Positions 26,454 through 41,833 of a DNA stretch of 64,000 nt are shown one piece after another; position 1 is the stretch's first letter; every line of letters starts with the position of its first letter. The notes beneath the pieces were generated by a model. It ran no database searches and had not been told where the DNA came from. It was given only the letters and a program-made list of their open reading frames with translations. Origin of the DNA: an uncultured Collinsella sp. (GTDB lineage Bacteria; Actinomycetota; Coriobacteriia; Coriobacteriales; Coriobacteriaceae); assembly GCA_959028445.1 (NCBI GenBank), contig CAUFRY010000003.1, positions 1 to 64,000 on the forward strand, given 5' to 3'. Both the position numbers and the translations under genes were made by a program.

Positions 26454-27530
26454 TTACGAATAGACGATGGTAAAGGGCTCTTTCGTTTCGGTCTCCCCTG
26501 TTGATGTATACCTCACAATTTCAAGGGTTACCGAGACAACTTGATCGACATCAATCAACTTCGTTGGCACCCAGATGTTCTCTCCGCTATTGCGCCCATA
26601 AGAAAAATATAAGTTGAACACCCCTGCGTCGTCATCTTCGATAATCTGCTCCGATCCATCCTTGTAGCTGACGGTCAGCTTATTATCAACTGCTTCATAG
26701 CCCAAATCATCGATGTGCGTCTGGATGGAAAACGGGCTAATCTCAAGAGGCGAGTCACCGGAGCGGAGTTCCTTTGTATCGACGTACGCTCCAATATTGA
26801 ACTCGGGTGTCGACGCCTCAAACCGCCTCGCACTCTCACCTTCACCCTCGGTCCAATGGATATTCCAGGTGACAGCATGTTGCAAATCTCGCTCGCGATC
26901 CATAGCGGCAAAGTACATCGTGCCATTAATGACAGTATCGCTTGATGTGTCCTTATCAATTGTGCTGCGTGTGTCAGGCCATTCCTCGCCGAACTTCATA
27001 TCGGGCGTGCCGATGCCCTGCTCTTCTTCACCATAGAGAACAAGTTCGCCAATCTCTGCTGCCGGCTTGTAGTAGTTAACACCATTTGGATTGGACAACG
27101 TAAACGTCACGGCACCGCAACCGTTTTTATCGATAGCCATATCATGAATGTCGAGTGTATAGCCGTTGCCCTCGACGGACAGATTGACCTTCTGTACTGA
27201 ACCCTCCAAGCTTTGGGGCGCGATGCCATCACCGAACTCTCTGGTGTAGGTATATTTAGTTCCCGATGAGCCTCCGTTGGTCCAGGTAATGGAATCCCCG
27301 TTGCCGTGGTTTCCCCAAGCTGAGGCAAAATAGCTGGAATTGACAACGGCGTAGGCGACTCCTCCGGTCGCCAGCACTCCGGCAAGACATCCGATTACGG
27401 CAACATACAGAGGCTTCGCGTGACCCTTTCGATGAAGCGGCTCACCCGCAGCGGTATTAAGGACGCGATCTGCAAGATCGCTATCAGCTTGGACGGACTC
27501 GAAAGCCTGCTTGATTTGGTTGGATTTCAC
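26454..27530 (-). CDS. Membrane-anchored anti-sigma-like protein
   Basis: 358 aa. A short cytoplasmic part (about 1-38) precedes a single transmembrane segment near 41-63 (LYVAVIGCLAGVLATGGVAY), then a large extracytoplasmic domain of about 290 residues with no recognised catalytic motif. It resembles the DUF4179-type proteins paired with ECF sigma factors in Gram-positive bacteria. The GTG start lies inside the sigma gene, a 47-nt overlap, which strongly implies paired function: it would hold the sigma factor at the membrane until a surface signal arrives. The signal is unknown. Confidence 0.7.
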   Translation of the reverse strand: MKSNQIKQAFESVQADSDLADRVLNTAAGEPLHRKGHAKPLYVAVIGCLAGVLATGGVAYAVVNSSYFASAWGNHGNGDSITWTNGGSSGTKYTYTREFGDGIAPQSLEGSVQKVNLSVEGNGYTLDIHDMAIDKNGCGAVTFTLSNPNGVNYYKPAAEIGELVLYGEEEQGIGTPDMKFGEEWPDTRSTIDKDTSSDTVINGTMYFAAMDRERDLQHAVTWNIHWTEGEGESARRFEASTPEFNIGAYVDTKELRSGDSPLEISPFSIQTHIDDLGYEAVDNKLTVSYKDGSEQIIEDDDAGVFNLYFSYGRNSGENIWVPTKLIDVDQVVSVTLEIVRYTSTGETETKEPFTIVYS

Positions 27531-27999
27531 GGTCGCCCTCCTCTAGGATGAACTTGAGCTTCGATCGACCGCGAGCTAAACGCGTTCGAACGGTCGCGGC
27601 CGGCACATGCAGTAACTCGGCAATCTCTGAAGTCGAAAAGCCCAGATAGTAATAGAGCACGATGGGAACACGGAATCGCTCCGGAAGTCGCATAACGTCT
27701 GACAAGACCGCCTTGGTCTCATCCTGCGCCGCCGAAAGCGAATCGGTCAGACTTTCAATATCCTCCACGCGTCTCCACGGCTTTCGAAAGAGCGATTTGC
27801 ATTCATTGATCGTGACCCGGATAAGCCATCGACGAAGATGTTCCCAACTTTCAAAATGTCCATCGCTTTTAAACAGCTTAAGAAAGACATCCTGGGCAAC
27901 ATCGTCGGCGTCGGCACGATCGCGCAGGTACGTCAATGCGATTCGAAACACGACATCACGGTGATCCTCGACCGCCTGTCTAAATGCTTGTTCTTCCAT
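27484..27999 (-). CDS. ECF-type RNA polymerase sigma factor
   Basis: 171 aa with start at 27999 (MEEQAFRQAVEDH), preceded by GGGAGGTG; a longer reading is unlikely. Region 2 includes RDRADADDVAQDVFLKLFK (about 27-45), and region 4 includes YYLGFSTSEIAELLHVPAATVRTRL, the -35-binding HTH. Region 3 is absent, as in ECF factors. A TGAAAC/CGTATC promoter upstream suggests it transcribes its own operon. The pair sits between rpoC and rpsL. Confidence 0.92.
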   Translation of the reverse strand: MEEQAFRQAVEDHRDVVFRIALTYLRDRADADDVAQDVFLKLFKSDGHFESWEHLRRWLIRVTINECKSLFRKPWRRVEDIESLTDSLSAAQDETKAVLSDVMRLPERFRVPIVLYYYLGFSTSEIAELLHVPAATVRTRLARGRSKLKFILEEGDREIQPNQAGFRVRPS

Positions 28000-28047
28000 A
28001 ATCACCTCCCGGTGATGCTGATGTTTCTTGCTGAGGCCCTCACCATA

Positions 28048-28076
28048 GATACGCTTTGACCGAACGAAATGTTTCA
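28048..28076 (-). promoter_or_regulatory. ECF-type autoregulatory promoter
   Basis: Minus-strand TGAAAC (28076-28071), 17-nt spacer, CGTATC (28053-28048). This is the TGAAAC/CGTA pattern of SigW-like ECF promoters, 50 nt upstream of the sigma start, so the sigma factor probably drives itself. Confidence 0.65.
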
Positions 28077-28152
28077 AATTCAAGCAGGAAAACCCTATCA
28101 AAATAAACCTGTCCCTTATTGGCATAAAGGAATCCCCTCCTGTGCGTGAGGG

Positions 28153-28292
28153 CGGATTCCCGGTCCGGGCGGCGCAGGGGTTAAGTTTGCTGCTCTACAG
28201 TCCTGGCTCGCACGGAGGCCACATTAAGTGGCCTCCGGCTCGTGCGGAACTCGCGACAAACTTAACCCCTGCGCCGCCCGGACCGGGAATCC
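28153..28292. repeat. Long hairpin element, copy 3
   Basis: Perfect 36-bp arms (28154-28189 with 28257-28292) around a 67-nt centre (28190-28256) with inner stem GGAGGCCAC/GTGGCCTCC and ATTAA. Compared with copy 2 both arms have changed together, for example GCGCAGGGG against GCCCGCTGT, while staying complementary. It lies between the rpoC terminator and the sigma promoter. Confidence 0.95.
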
Positions 28293-28321
28293 AACATACT
28301 CGTCGGGGCAACGTTCCTCAT

Positions 28322-28361
28322 CAAAAAAAGGCCCGCTCCCCTGTTGGGAAGCGAGCCTTTA
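28322..28361 (-). terminator. Terminator after rpoC
   Basis: Minus-strand AAAGGCTCGCTTCCC...GGGAGCGGGCCTTT followed by a T-run, 26 nt past the rpoC stop. Confidence 0.88.
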
Positions 28362-28386
28362 TAAGGGCGGTTAACGTACTAGGAAA

Positions 28387-32862
<4,476 letters not shown>

Positions 32863-32868
32863 AGTCAA

Positions 32869-36360
<3,492 letters not shown>

Positions 36361-36433
36361 CAGGTTTTTCCTCCTTCACGGAAATGCTCGGTGGGTTGGC
36401 GAGGCATAGCTTCGCCAGTTATCGCAACCTAAT

Positions 36434-36461
36434 AGTTTATCAGGTACCGACCGTTGGGCAA
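36434..36461 (-). promoter_or_regulatory. Candidate promoter for rpoBC
   Basis: Minus-strand TTGCCC (36461-36456), 16-nt spacer, TAAACT (36439-36434); four of six matches each. It lies about 75 nt upstream of rpoB. Because galU has its own terminator, rpoBC needs a promoter in this interval. The rest of 36361-36647 holds only AT-rich DNA and that terminator. Confidence 0.4.
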
Positions 36462-36595
36462 GAAAAGCCTTGACGCGATTGAGTTTTTGGAGTAGCAAAG
36501 TTTTTCGGCAGAAAACACGCAGGTAGATGTATGTGTATCGAACATCTGTTCATATATTTTCTGTGAACAGAGGGCCGGCAATCGCAGCTCTTATT

Positions 36596-36630
36596 AAAAA
36601 CGGGCGCGAACCGAGGTCCGCGCCCGTAAA
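36596..36630 (-). terminator. Terminator after galU
   Basis: Minus-strand ACGGGCGCGGACC...GGTTCGCGCCCGT followed by TTTTAAT. It insulates galU from rpoB. Confidence 0.85.
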
Positions 36631-36647
36631 TGTCGATGCTCGAAGGC

Positions 36648-37556
36648 TTATTTGCGCATCAAGCCGCCGCGCTCGTCGATGGCGTCCCAGAAGGCGCTGG
36701 CAAAGCGAGGATCGCTTGCGGCCATGAGGGCGTTGGTGGCCATCCAGCCAGAGGGAGTGCCGGTGTCGTAGCCCGAGAGCGGGTCGATGACGACAGCGTA
36801 CATGGCCTCGCGGTCGAGCGAACGGGCCATGGCGTCGGTGAGTTGAATCTCGCCGCCCTTGCCGGCCTGCTGATCGGCGAGCAGGTCCATAACCAGCGGG
36901 CTCAGCAGGTAACGACCGACGATGTACAGGTTGGACGGAGCAGCCTCGGGAGCGGGCTTCTCGACCAGACCGCCGATACGCCAGACAGCGCCCGGCTCTG
37001 CATCGGCAACGTCCTCGGCACCCTCGAGCGAACCGACGCGCTCACCGGCGATAACGCCGTAGCGGCTGACTTCCTCGGGCGAGCAAGCAGCGACGGCGAT
37101 AACCGAAGCTCCACCGTGCTCCTTGGAAACGGCGAGCATCTTGTCGCAGATGTCGCGGTTAGGCACAACGTAGTCGCCCAGAAGAACCAGGAAGTTCTCC
37201 CCTGCCACGGCGTCGGCAGCAGAGCGAATAGCATGGCCGAGGCCCTTGGGCTCGTACTGATAACGGAAGTCGACCGGCATACCGCCAGCGTGGGCGACGG
37301 CATCGGCATAGGCGTTCTTGCCGCGCTCGCGCAGCAGGTTCTCGAGCGAGCGATCGGGCTGGAAGTAGTTCAGTAGCTCGGGCTTACCGGGAGATGTAAC
37401 GATGATGGCGTCGTCGACTTCCTCGGGGTCGAGCGCCTCCTCGACGACGTACTGAATGACGGGCTTGTCGAGCACCGGCAGCATCTCTTTGGGCGTGCAC
37501 TTGGTGCCAGGCAGAAAACGCGTGCCAAGACCGGCGGCGGGGATGATTGCCTTCAT
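36648..37556 (-). CDS. galU: UTP--glucose-1-phosphate uridylyltransferase
   Basis: 302 aa with start at 37556 (MKAIIPAAGLGTRFLPGTK), preceded by AAGGATCC. Makes UDP-glucose for surface polysaccharides and galactose metabolism. Nucleotide-binding signature AAGLGTRFLP then KEMLPVLDKPVIQYVVEEA; later GLGHAI and LLGDYV. It is flanked by its own promoter and terminator and interrupts the usual rplL-rpoB junction. Confidence 0.95.
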   Translation of the reverse strand: MKAIIPAAGLGTRFLPGTKCTPKEMLPVLDKPVIQYVVEEALDPEEVDDAIIVTSPGKPELLNYFQPDRSLENLLRERGKNAYADAVAHAGGMPVDFRYQYEPKGLGHAIRSAADAVAGENFLVLLGDYVVPNRDICDKMLAVSKEHGGASVIAVAACSPEEVSRYGVIAGERVGSLEGAEDVADAEPGAVWRIGGLVEKPAPEAAPSNLYIVGRYLLSPLVMDLLADQQAGKGGEIQLTDAMARSLDREAMYAVVIDPLSGYDTGTPSGWMATNALMAASDPRFASAFWDAIDERGGLMRK

Positions 37557-37652
37557 GTTATTCAAGGATCCTTTCGCAGGCGCAAAAGCGCCCCATGCGT
37601 GCGGCACACAGCCGCAGACCAAATTGCGATACCCAAGCATCTTACCGCTGGA

Positions 37653-37680
37653 ACTATATGTCACTACAAGGCAGAGACAA
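37653..37680 (-). promoter_or_regulatory. Candidate galU promoter
   Basis: Minus-strand TTGTCT (37680-37675), 16-nt spacer, TATAGT (37658-37653), giving a leader of about 95 nt before galU. Nothing else is evident between galU and the rplL terminator. Confidence 0.5.
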
Positions 37681-37809
37681 TTCTTCAGCAGGTCAACGCA
37701 AATTATTGCTCGAATGGTGCAATTTTATTGCCCAACGGCAGGACACCCGATACGACGCAAATCACAGAACATGGCAGTTTAAGCAACCGATCTCGAGGGA
37801 CCGAAAAAC

Positions 37810-37843
37810 AAAAAAGACGGGGCTCGCAATGCGAACCCCGTCT
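37810..37843 (-). terminator. Terminator after rplL
   Basis: Minus-strand AGACGGGGTTCGC...GCGAGCCCCGTCT followed by TTTTTGTTTTT, a strong intrinsic terminator separating rplJL from galU. Confidence 0.92.
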
Positions 37844-37870
37844 GCAAAGAAATCTGGCGAGAAAGCCTGA

Positions 37871-38248
37871 TTACTTGAGGGTGACAGCAGCGCCAGCAGC
37901 CTCGAGCTTCTCCTTGGCAGCCTCAGCGTCCTCCTTCTTGGCACCCTCGAGAACAGCCTTGGGAGCGCCCTCGACGACCTCCTTGGCCTCCTTCAGGCCA
38001 AGGTTGGTGAGCTCACGGACGGCCTTGATGACCTGGATCTTGTTGTCGCCGAAGCCCTCGAGCACGACGTCAAACTCGGTCTTCTCCTCGGCCTCAGCAG
38101 CGCCAGCAGCGGGAGCGGCGACAACAGCGGCAGGAGCAGCGGCGGAAACGCCGAAGGTGTCCTCGATAGCCTTAACGAGCTCGGAAGCCTCGAGAAGGGT
38201 CATTTCCTTAAGAGCATCGATGATCTCATCGGTGGTAAGCTTAGCCAT
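37871..38248 (-). CDS. rplL: 50S ribosomal protein L7/L12
   Basis: 125 aa with start at 38248 (MAKLTTDEIIDALKEM), after AAAGGA. Stalk protein recruiting translation GTPases. N-terminal dimerisation part, Ala-rich hinge (about 46-60), and C-terminal factor-binding domain with KIQVIKAVRELTNLGLKEAK. Follows rplJ after 102 nt, a typical spacing. Confidence 0.97.
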   Translation of the reverse strand: MAKLTTDEIIDALKEMTLLEASELVKAIEDTFGVSAAAPAAVVAAPAAGAAEAEEKTEFDVVLEGFGDNKIQVIKAVRELTNLGLKEAKEVVEGAPKAVLEGAKKEDAEAAKEKLEAAGAAVTLK

Positions 38249-38350
38249 TTCTAAGTCCTTTCGGTTTCCGTGCGAATGCACGGAGATCAGTTAAAACACG
38301 GCGCGAATGCGCCAGGGGTGCGGCGTTGCCGCCGCGGGTGAAAACAGCGA

Positions 38351-38872
38351 CTAGGCTGCCTTCTGCTCGGAGACCTGCTGGATCGAACGGGCGAGACCAG
38401 AGGAAACGCCGTTGACGCAGACAGCGATGTCGCGAGCGAAACCGGAGATGAGACCGGCGATCTGGCCGAGAAGCTGATCCTTGGTGGGCAGCTCGGCGAT
38501 AGCCTTAACATCATCAGCGGAAACGGCCTTGCCGTCGGAGATACCGCCCTTGATCTCAAGGACGCCCTTGGACTTAGCGGAGAAGTCCTTAAGGGCCTTA
38601 GCGGCCTCGACCGGCTCGGACTCGTAGAACACATAAGCGACGGGGCCGGCGAGAATCTCGTCGAGCTCGGGCTGCTCCTGGTTCTTGAGAGCGATCTTGA
38701 CCAGGTTGTTCTTGTAGACCTTCATCTCGGCGCCGCACTCGCGAAGCTGATGACGCAGCTCCTGAGCCTGCTTAACCGTCAGACCGTTGTAGTTGACGAC
38801 GAACAGACCGGCGTTCTCGGCGATACGGGACTCGATCTCTGCAACCTTGTCGATTTTGTACTGCTGGGGCAT
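38351..38872 (-). CDS. rplJ: 50S ribosomal protein L10
   Basis: 173 aa. Stalk base that binds L7/L12 dimers by its C-terminal helix. Family features: LFVVNYNGLTVKQAQELRHQ near 23-42 and VYKNNLVKIAL near 55-65. A strong GGAGG precedes the ATG. The leader contains an L10-type autoregulatory structure and an attenuator. It begins the rplJ-rplL block, cut off from rplA by a 20-kb cargo. Confidence 0.97.
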   Translation of the reverse strand: MPQQYKIDKVAEIESRIAENAGLFVVNYNGLTVKQAQELRHQLRECGAEMKVYKNNLVKIALKNQEQPELDEILAGPVAYVFYESEPVEAAKALKDFSAKSKGVLEIKGGISDGKAVSADDVKAIAELPTKDQLLGQIAGLISGFARDIAVCVNGVSSGLARSIQQVSEQKAA

Positions 38873-38942
38873 GAATTACACCTCCTCGAATTCTTTCCGG
38901 GCACGGTCCGCCACAAGGACGTGACGGGGGCATGTCCAAAAA

Positions 38943-38975
38943 GAAAGCCCCCGCGCTGCATGAGCGACGGGGGCG
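38943..38975 (-). terminator. Attenuator hairpin in the rplJ leader
   Basis: Minus-strand GCCCCCGTCGCTCATGCAGC then GCGGGGGC and TTTCTTTTT form an intrinsic terminator about 70 nt before rplJ. It lies downstream of the L10-leader-like structure, consistent with L10-dependent attenuation. Confidence 0.75.
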
Positions 38976-38984
38976 AGAAGACAT

Positions 38985-39062
38985 ATCTACTCGACCACCT
39001 CGGCTGGCGGGAAGTCCCATTAAGCTCGCGGGTAAGACCCGTTTGCGCCGGCTGTCTCTGGC
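38985..39062 (-). ncRNA. L10 leader (autoregulatory mRNA structure)
   Basis: The minus strand contains CTTAAT followed by AGCCGAGGTGG, elements resembling the conserved L10-leader motif of ribosomal operons, within a structured region between the promoter and the attenuator. In that family L10 (or L10/L12) binds and represses its own operon. Boundaries are approximate. Confidence 0.65.
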
Positions 39063-39088
39063 AGCGGATTCGTGCGTGAACCGAAAGT

Positions 39089-39117
39089 ATTATGGCGGGG
39101 ACCCCGGCGTCGGTCAA
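39089..39117 (-). promoter_or_regulatory. Promoter of the rplJ operon
   Basis: Minus-strand TTGACC (39117-39112), 17-nt spacer, CATAAT (39094-39089), five of six matches each. The -35 box lies within the outer arm of long hairpin copy 4. Confidence 0.65.
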
Positions 39118-39321
39118 CGGAAAACCGGGCTGCACACAATTCCACCATCCGGCCGCGCCGCCGAAGGCCAGGCGCAAGGTTTTCGCTCGGTCAGGTCCTG
39201 GGCTCGCACGAAGAGCACATTAAGTGCTCTTCGGCTCGTGCGGAATCTACGAAAACCTTGCGCCTGGCCTTCGGCGGCGCGGCCTGCGGTGACTTTGGGG
39301 CAGCCCGGTTTCCCGTTGGCC
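39112..39321. repeat. Long hairpin element, copy 4
   Basis: Perfect 35-bp inner arms (39151-39185 with 39250-39284) enclose a 64-nt centre with inner stem GAAGAGCAC/GTGCTCTTC and ATTAA. Outer arms 39112-39133 and 39300-39321 pair at 20 of 22 positions, so this copy is a compound hairpin of about 210 nt. Arm sequences share no obvious similarity with copies 1-3. It lies between the aminotransferase stop and rplJ. Confidence 0.95.
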
Positions 39322-39377
39322 GACGCCCCCACTCATAAGCCTTAAGTCGGTGGGCTGATGTGTTGCATCCCTGAGGG

Positions 39378-40514
39378 CTACAAGGTTGAAATGAAGGTGG
39401 ACAGGCGGCGGAGGCCTTCGTCCAGGTTTTCGTCGGAGACGCAGTAGCTTAGGCGGATGTGGCCTTCGGTTCCGAAACAGTCGCCCGGGACTAGGGCTAC
39501 GTTTGCCTCTTTGATGGCTTTGATGCAGAAGTCTTCGCTGGTTAGGCCGAACTTTTTGATGCTCGGGAAAGTGTAGAAGGCTCCTGCGGGCTCTACTACG
39601 TCGAGGCCCATGGCGTCTAAGGCTGCGAGTACGCGTTCGCGACGGGCTCGGTAGACTTCGAGCATGGGAGTTGGGTCGACGGTGAGGGCTCGGGCTGCGG
39701 CGTCCATTTCGAAGGAGACGGCGCTCGATACTAAGTATTGGTGGGCCTTTGCGATCTCGGCGATGACGGGGGCTGCGGCTGCGAGCCAGCCCAAACGCCA
39801 GCCGGTCATGGCCCAGGGTTTGGAGAAGCTCTCGATGACTACCGTCTGCTCGCGTAGCTCCGGGTGGCGCTGGGCAAAGCGCTCGTAGCCGTCCACGTAG
39901 ACCAGGCGGTTGTATACATCGTCGCAGACCACGTAGATGCCCGCCTCCTCCGCCACGCGCGCCACGGCGTCGAGCGACGCCGTGTTGAGGATGCAACCCG
40001 TAGGATTGTTGGGCGAGCAGATGACGATGGCCTTGGTCGCCGGCGTCACGTAAGCACGAAGTGCGTCCTCGTCAATCTGGAATTGCGCAGGCTCCGTATC
40101 CAAAAAGACCGCCTTGGCGTGATTGGCCACGACGATGCTCTCGTACAGGCCAAAGGCCGGCGTGGGAATAATGACCTCGTCGCCTGGGTTGAGCATAGCC
40201 ATGAATGCTGCCGACAGGGCCTCGGTCGCACCGTCGGTCAGAATGACCTCGTCCGCCGAAAACGTAAGGCCCGCATCCCCCATGTAGGCAGATAACGCCT
40301 CACGCAGGGCGGGGCGACCGTTGTTGGGCGGATAGTGCGTGTCGCCGCGGTCCAGTGCGGCGGTCACCTCGGCGCTAATCACATCGGGCGTGGGAAAATC
40401 GGGCTCGCCGAGCGCGAGCGCGATGCACCCCGGGTGCTGGGCGGCGAGCGCGTTGATTCGGCGGATACCGGAGGGCTTGAGCGTGGCAAGCGAGGTATTC
40501 ATGGGCAGACGCAT
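39378..40514 (-). CDS. PLP-dependent aminotransferase, class I/II
   Basis: 378 aa, aspartate-aminotransferase-like fold type I. Pyridoxal phosphate site SFSKPWAMTGWRLGW with the Schiff-base lysine near residue 231. Other motifs: TDGATEALSAAF, SPNNPTGCIL and CDDVYNRLVY. Substrate not certain; candidates are aspartate, aromatic or branched-chain amino acids. Position of the start (MRLPMNTSLA) is uncertain by four residues. The last 160 codons look less biased toward GC-ending codons than the first part, possibly a sign of recombination. Confidence 0.9.
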   Translation of the reverse strand: MRLPMNTSLATLKPSGIRRINALAAQHPGCIALALGEPDFPTPDVISAEVTAALDRGDTHYPPNNGRPALREALSAYMGDAGLTFSADEVILTDGATEALSAAFMAMLNPGDEVIIPTPAFGLYESIVVANHAKAVFLDTEPAQFQIDEDALRAYVTPATKAIVICSPNNPTGCILNTASLDAVARVAEEAGIYVVCDDVYNRLVYVDGYERFAQRHPELREQTVVIESFSKPWAMTGWRLGWLAAAAPVIAEIAKAHQYLVSSAVSFEMDAAARALTVDPTPMLEVYRARRERVLAALDAMGLDVVEPAGAFYTFPSIKKFGLTSEDFCIKAIKEANVALVPGDCFGTEGHIRLSYCVSDENLDEGLRRLSTFISTL

Positions 40515-40607
40515 GGCGTTCCTTTCGTAAGGGTTGCACTAGGATAGCGCGGCGGGGCGCCACCAGACGGTGTAACCTAAACGGAAACCAACCGGAAAGG
40601 AGGCAGC

Positions 40608-41264
40608 ATGGAGACGACCGCACGCGGCGATGTACCAAAAACACTGCAAACCATTGCGTATATCAGCATTCCCAATAGCGACGATCTTGAGTTTTTGCTC
40701 TGGGACCTGCAGGATGCCATCACCGCCTATGCACAGCTTTCCGGCACCGCACTCCCCCACCCGGTCGACTTGAAGGCAAATGACGCCGGCAGCGTTGCCG
40801 ATGGCATCGTGCTGGCCATTGAAGATGTGGCTGACGATAAGACGTTGACAGCCATCGAGCAGGCGCTTGAGCGCTTTGGCGGTACGGGAACGCGTGTCTA
40901 CGCCGCGATTCGAGCCGCACAACAGGGCACTGAGCAGGCGCGTGAGACCGCCGTTCGCCTGCACAAGGCATGTGAGCGCCATAACCAATTGTGGTGTGGC
41001 GGCGTTGCCATCTGCGCTGGCAGCGGCATTGCGGCGCTTCGTCGCTCCCCGCGCATGGGACTCTTGCGGCGACCGTTTTCGGAGGCCATGGACAAGCTCG
41101 TGGGCGCCGTTCGTATGGGGTGTTCCGTCGAACACGCGCAGAAGCTCAGTGGCGCCGCAACGGGCGGCGTCGACACCGACGGCATGGTGCGCGCCACGCC
41201 TGCACTGCCCACACCGATCTGGCACGCCGTTATGAGGCATCTTGCCGAGCACTCAAACTGCTAA
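40608..41264 (+). CDS. Hypothetical protein, possible flavodoxin-like fold
   Basis: 218 aa, not recognised with confidence. The start follows AAAGGAGG. The N-terminal half has alternating hydrophobic strands and ADGIVLAIEDV near 65-75; the later segment HNQLWCGGVAICAGSGI (about 125-141) recalls the WxGG region of flavodoxin-like NAD(P)H oxidoreductases, but that is only a weak resemblance. No signal peptide or membrane helix. Its 3' end overlaps the convergent glycosylase gene by 4 nt. Confidence 0.7.
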   Translation: METTARGDVPKTLQTIAYISIPNSDDLEFLLWDLQDAITAYAQLSGTALPHPVDLKANDAGSVADGIVLAIEDVADDKTLTAIEQALERFGGTGTRVYAAIRAAQQGTEQARETAVRLHKACERHNQLWCGGVAICAGSGIAALRRSPRMGLLRRPFSEAMDKLVGAVRMGCSVEHAQKLSGAATGGVDTDGMVRATPALPTPIWHAVMRHLAEHSNC

Positions 41265-41830
41265 ATCGAAAAAGCCTGCCAATCAGCGGCGCCGCTCCAA
41301 CGCTCGACAAGGCGTTCCAGACGCCACGCCGCATTGGCGGGACTTGTCGACGGCAGAACGATGGCCGGCAGCCCGGTGCGCTCTTGTAGATAGCGCTTGT
41401 AGAGCCGGCCAGCTGTACCACCGTTGCATATCACCTGCTCAATGGGAGCTGCGCCGGTAATGCGCTCGATATGTGCCGGCACAACGTTGCGGATGCTCGC
41501 GTCGCTCGAGCCCTTAATGTCGCAGCTCTCGATTGCATCCCACAGGGCCACGCCGCCGTTCAGCAGCATGGCCCGCTTGGCGGCAATGGAGGCATCGAGC
41601 GTCGCGGGCTCACCGCTTGCCAAAGGATCGCCCTCGTTGGGCGGCACAGGCATACCGAGGCACGTGGCCATCACACGCCAAAAGCGATTCTGAGGGTTGC
41701 CGTAATAAAAGGCATTGGCGCGCGAAAGCACCGAGGGAAACGACCCGAGCACCAAAACGCGCGAGTGCTCGTCAAACACGGGCTCAAACCCATGCTCAAT
41801 ATGTTGATAGCCCTCGTCAGACACGGCCAT
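41261..41830 (-). CDS. DNA-deoxyinosine glycosylase (uracil-DNA glycosylase superfamily, family 6)
   Basis: 189 aa. Hallmarks of the hypoxanthine-DNA glycosylase family: VLVLGSFPSVLSR (about 25-37) with NAFYYGNPQNRFWRVM directly after, and the C-terminal LPSTSPANA. It would remove deaminated adenine from DNA in base-excision repair. It starts 3 nt after the GH13 stop, so the two are cotranscribed although unrelated in function. Confidence 0.88.
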   Translation of the reverse strand: MAVSDEGYQHIEHGFEPVFDEHSRVLVLGSFPSVLSRANAFYYGNPQNRFWRVMATCLGMPVPPNEGDPLASGEPATLDASIAAKRAMLLNGGVALWDAIESCDIKGSSDASIRNVVPAHIERITGAAPIEQVICNGGTAGRLYKRYLQERTGLPAIVLPSTSPANAAWRLERLVERWSGAADWQAFSI

Positions 41831-41833
41831 GGG

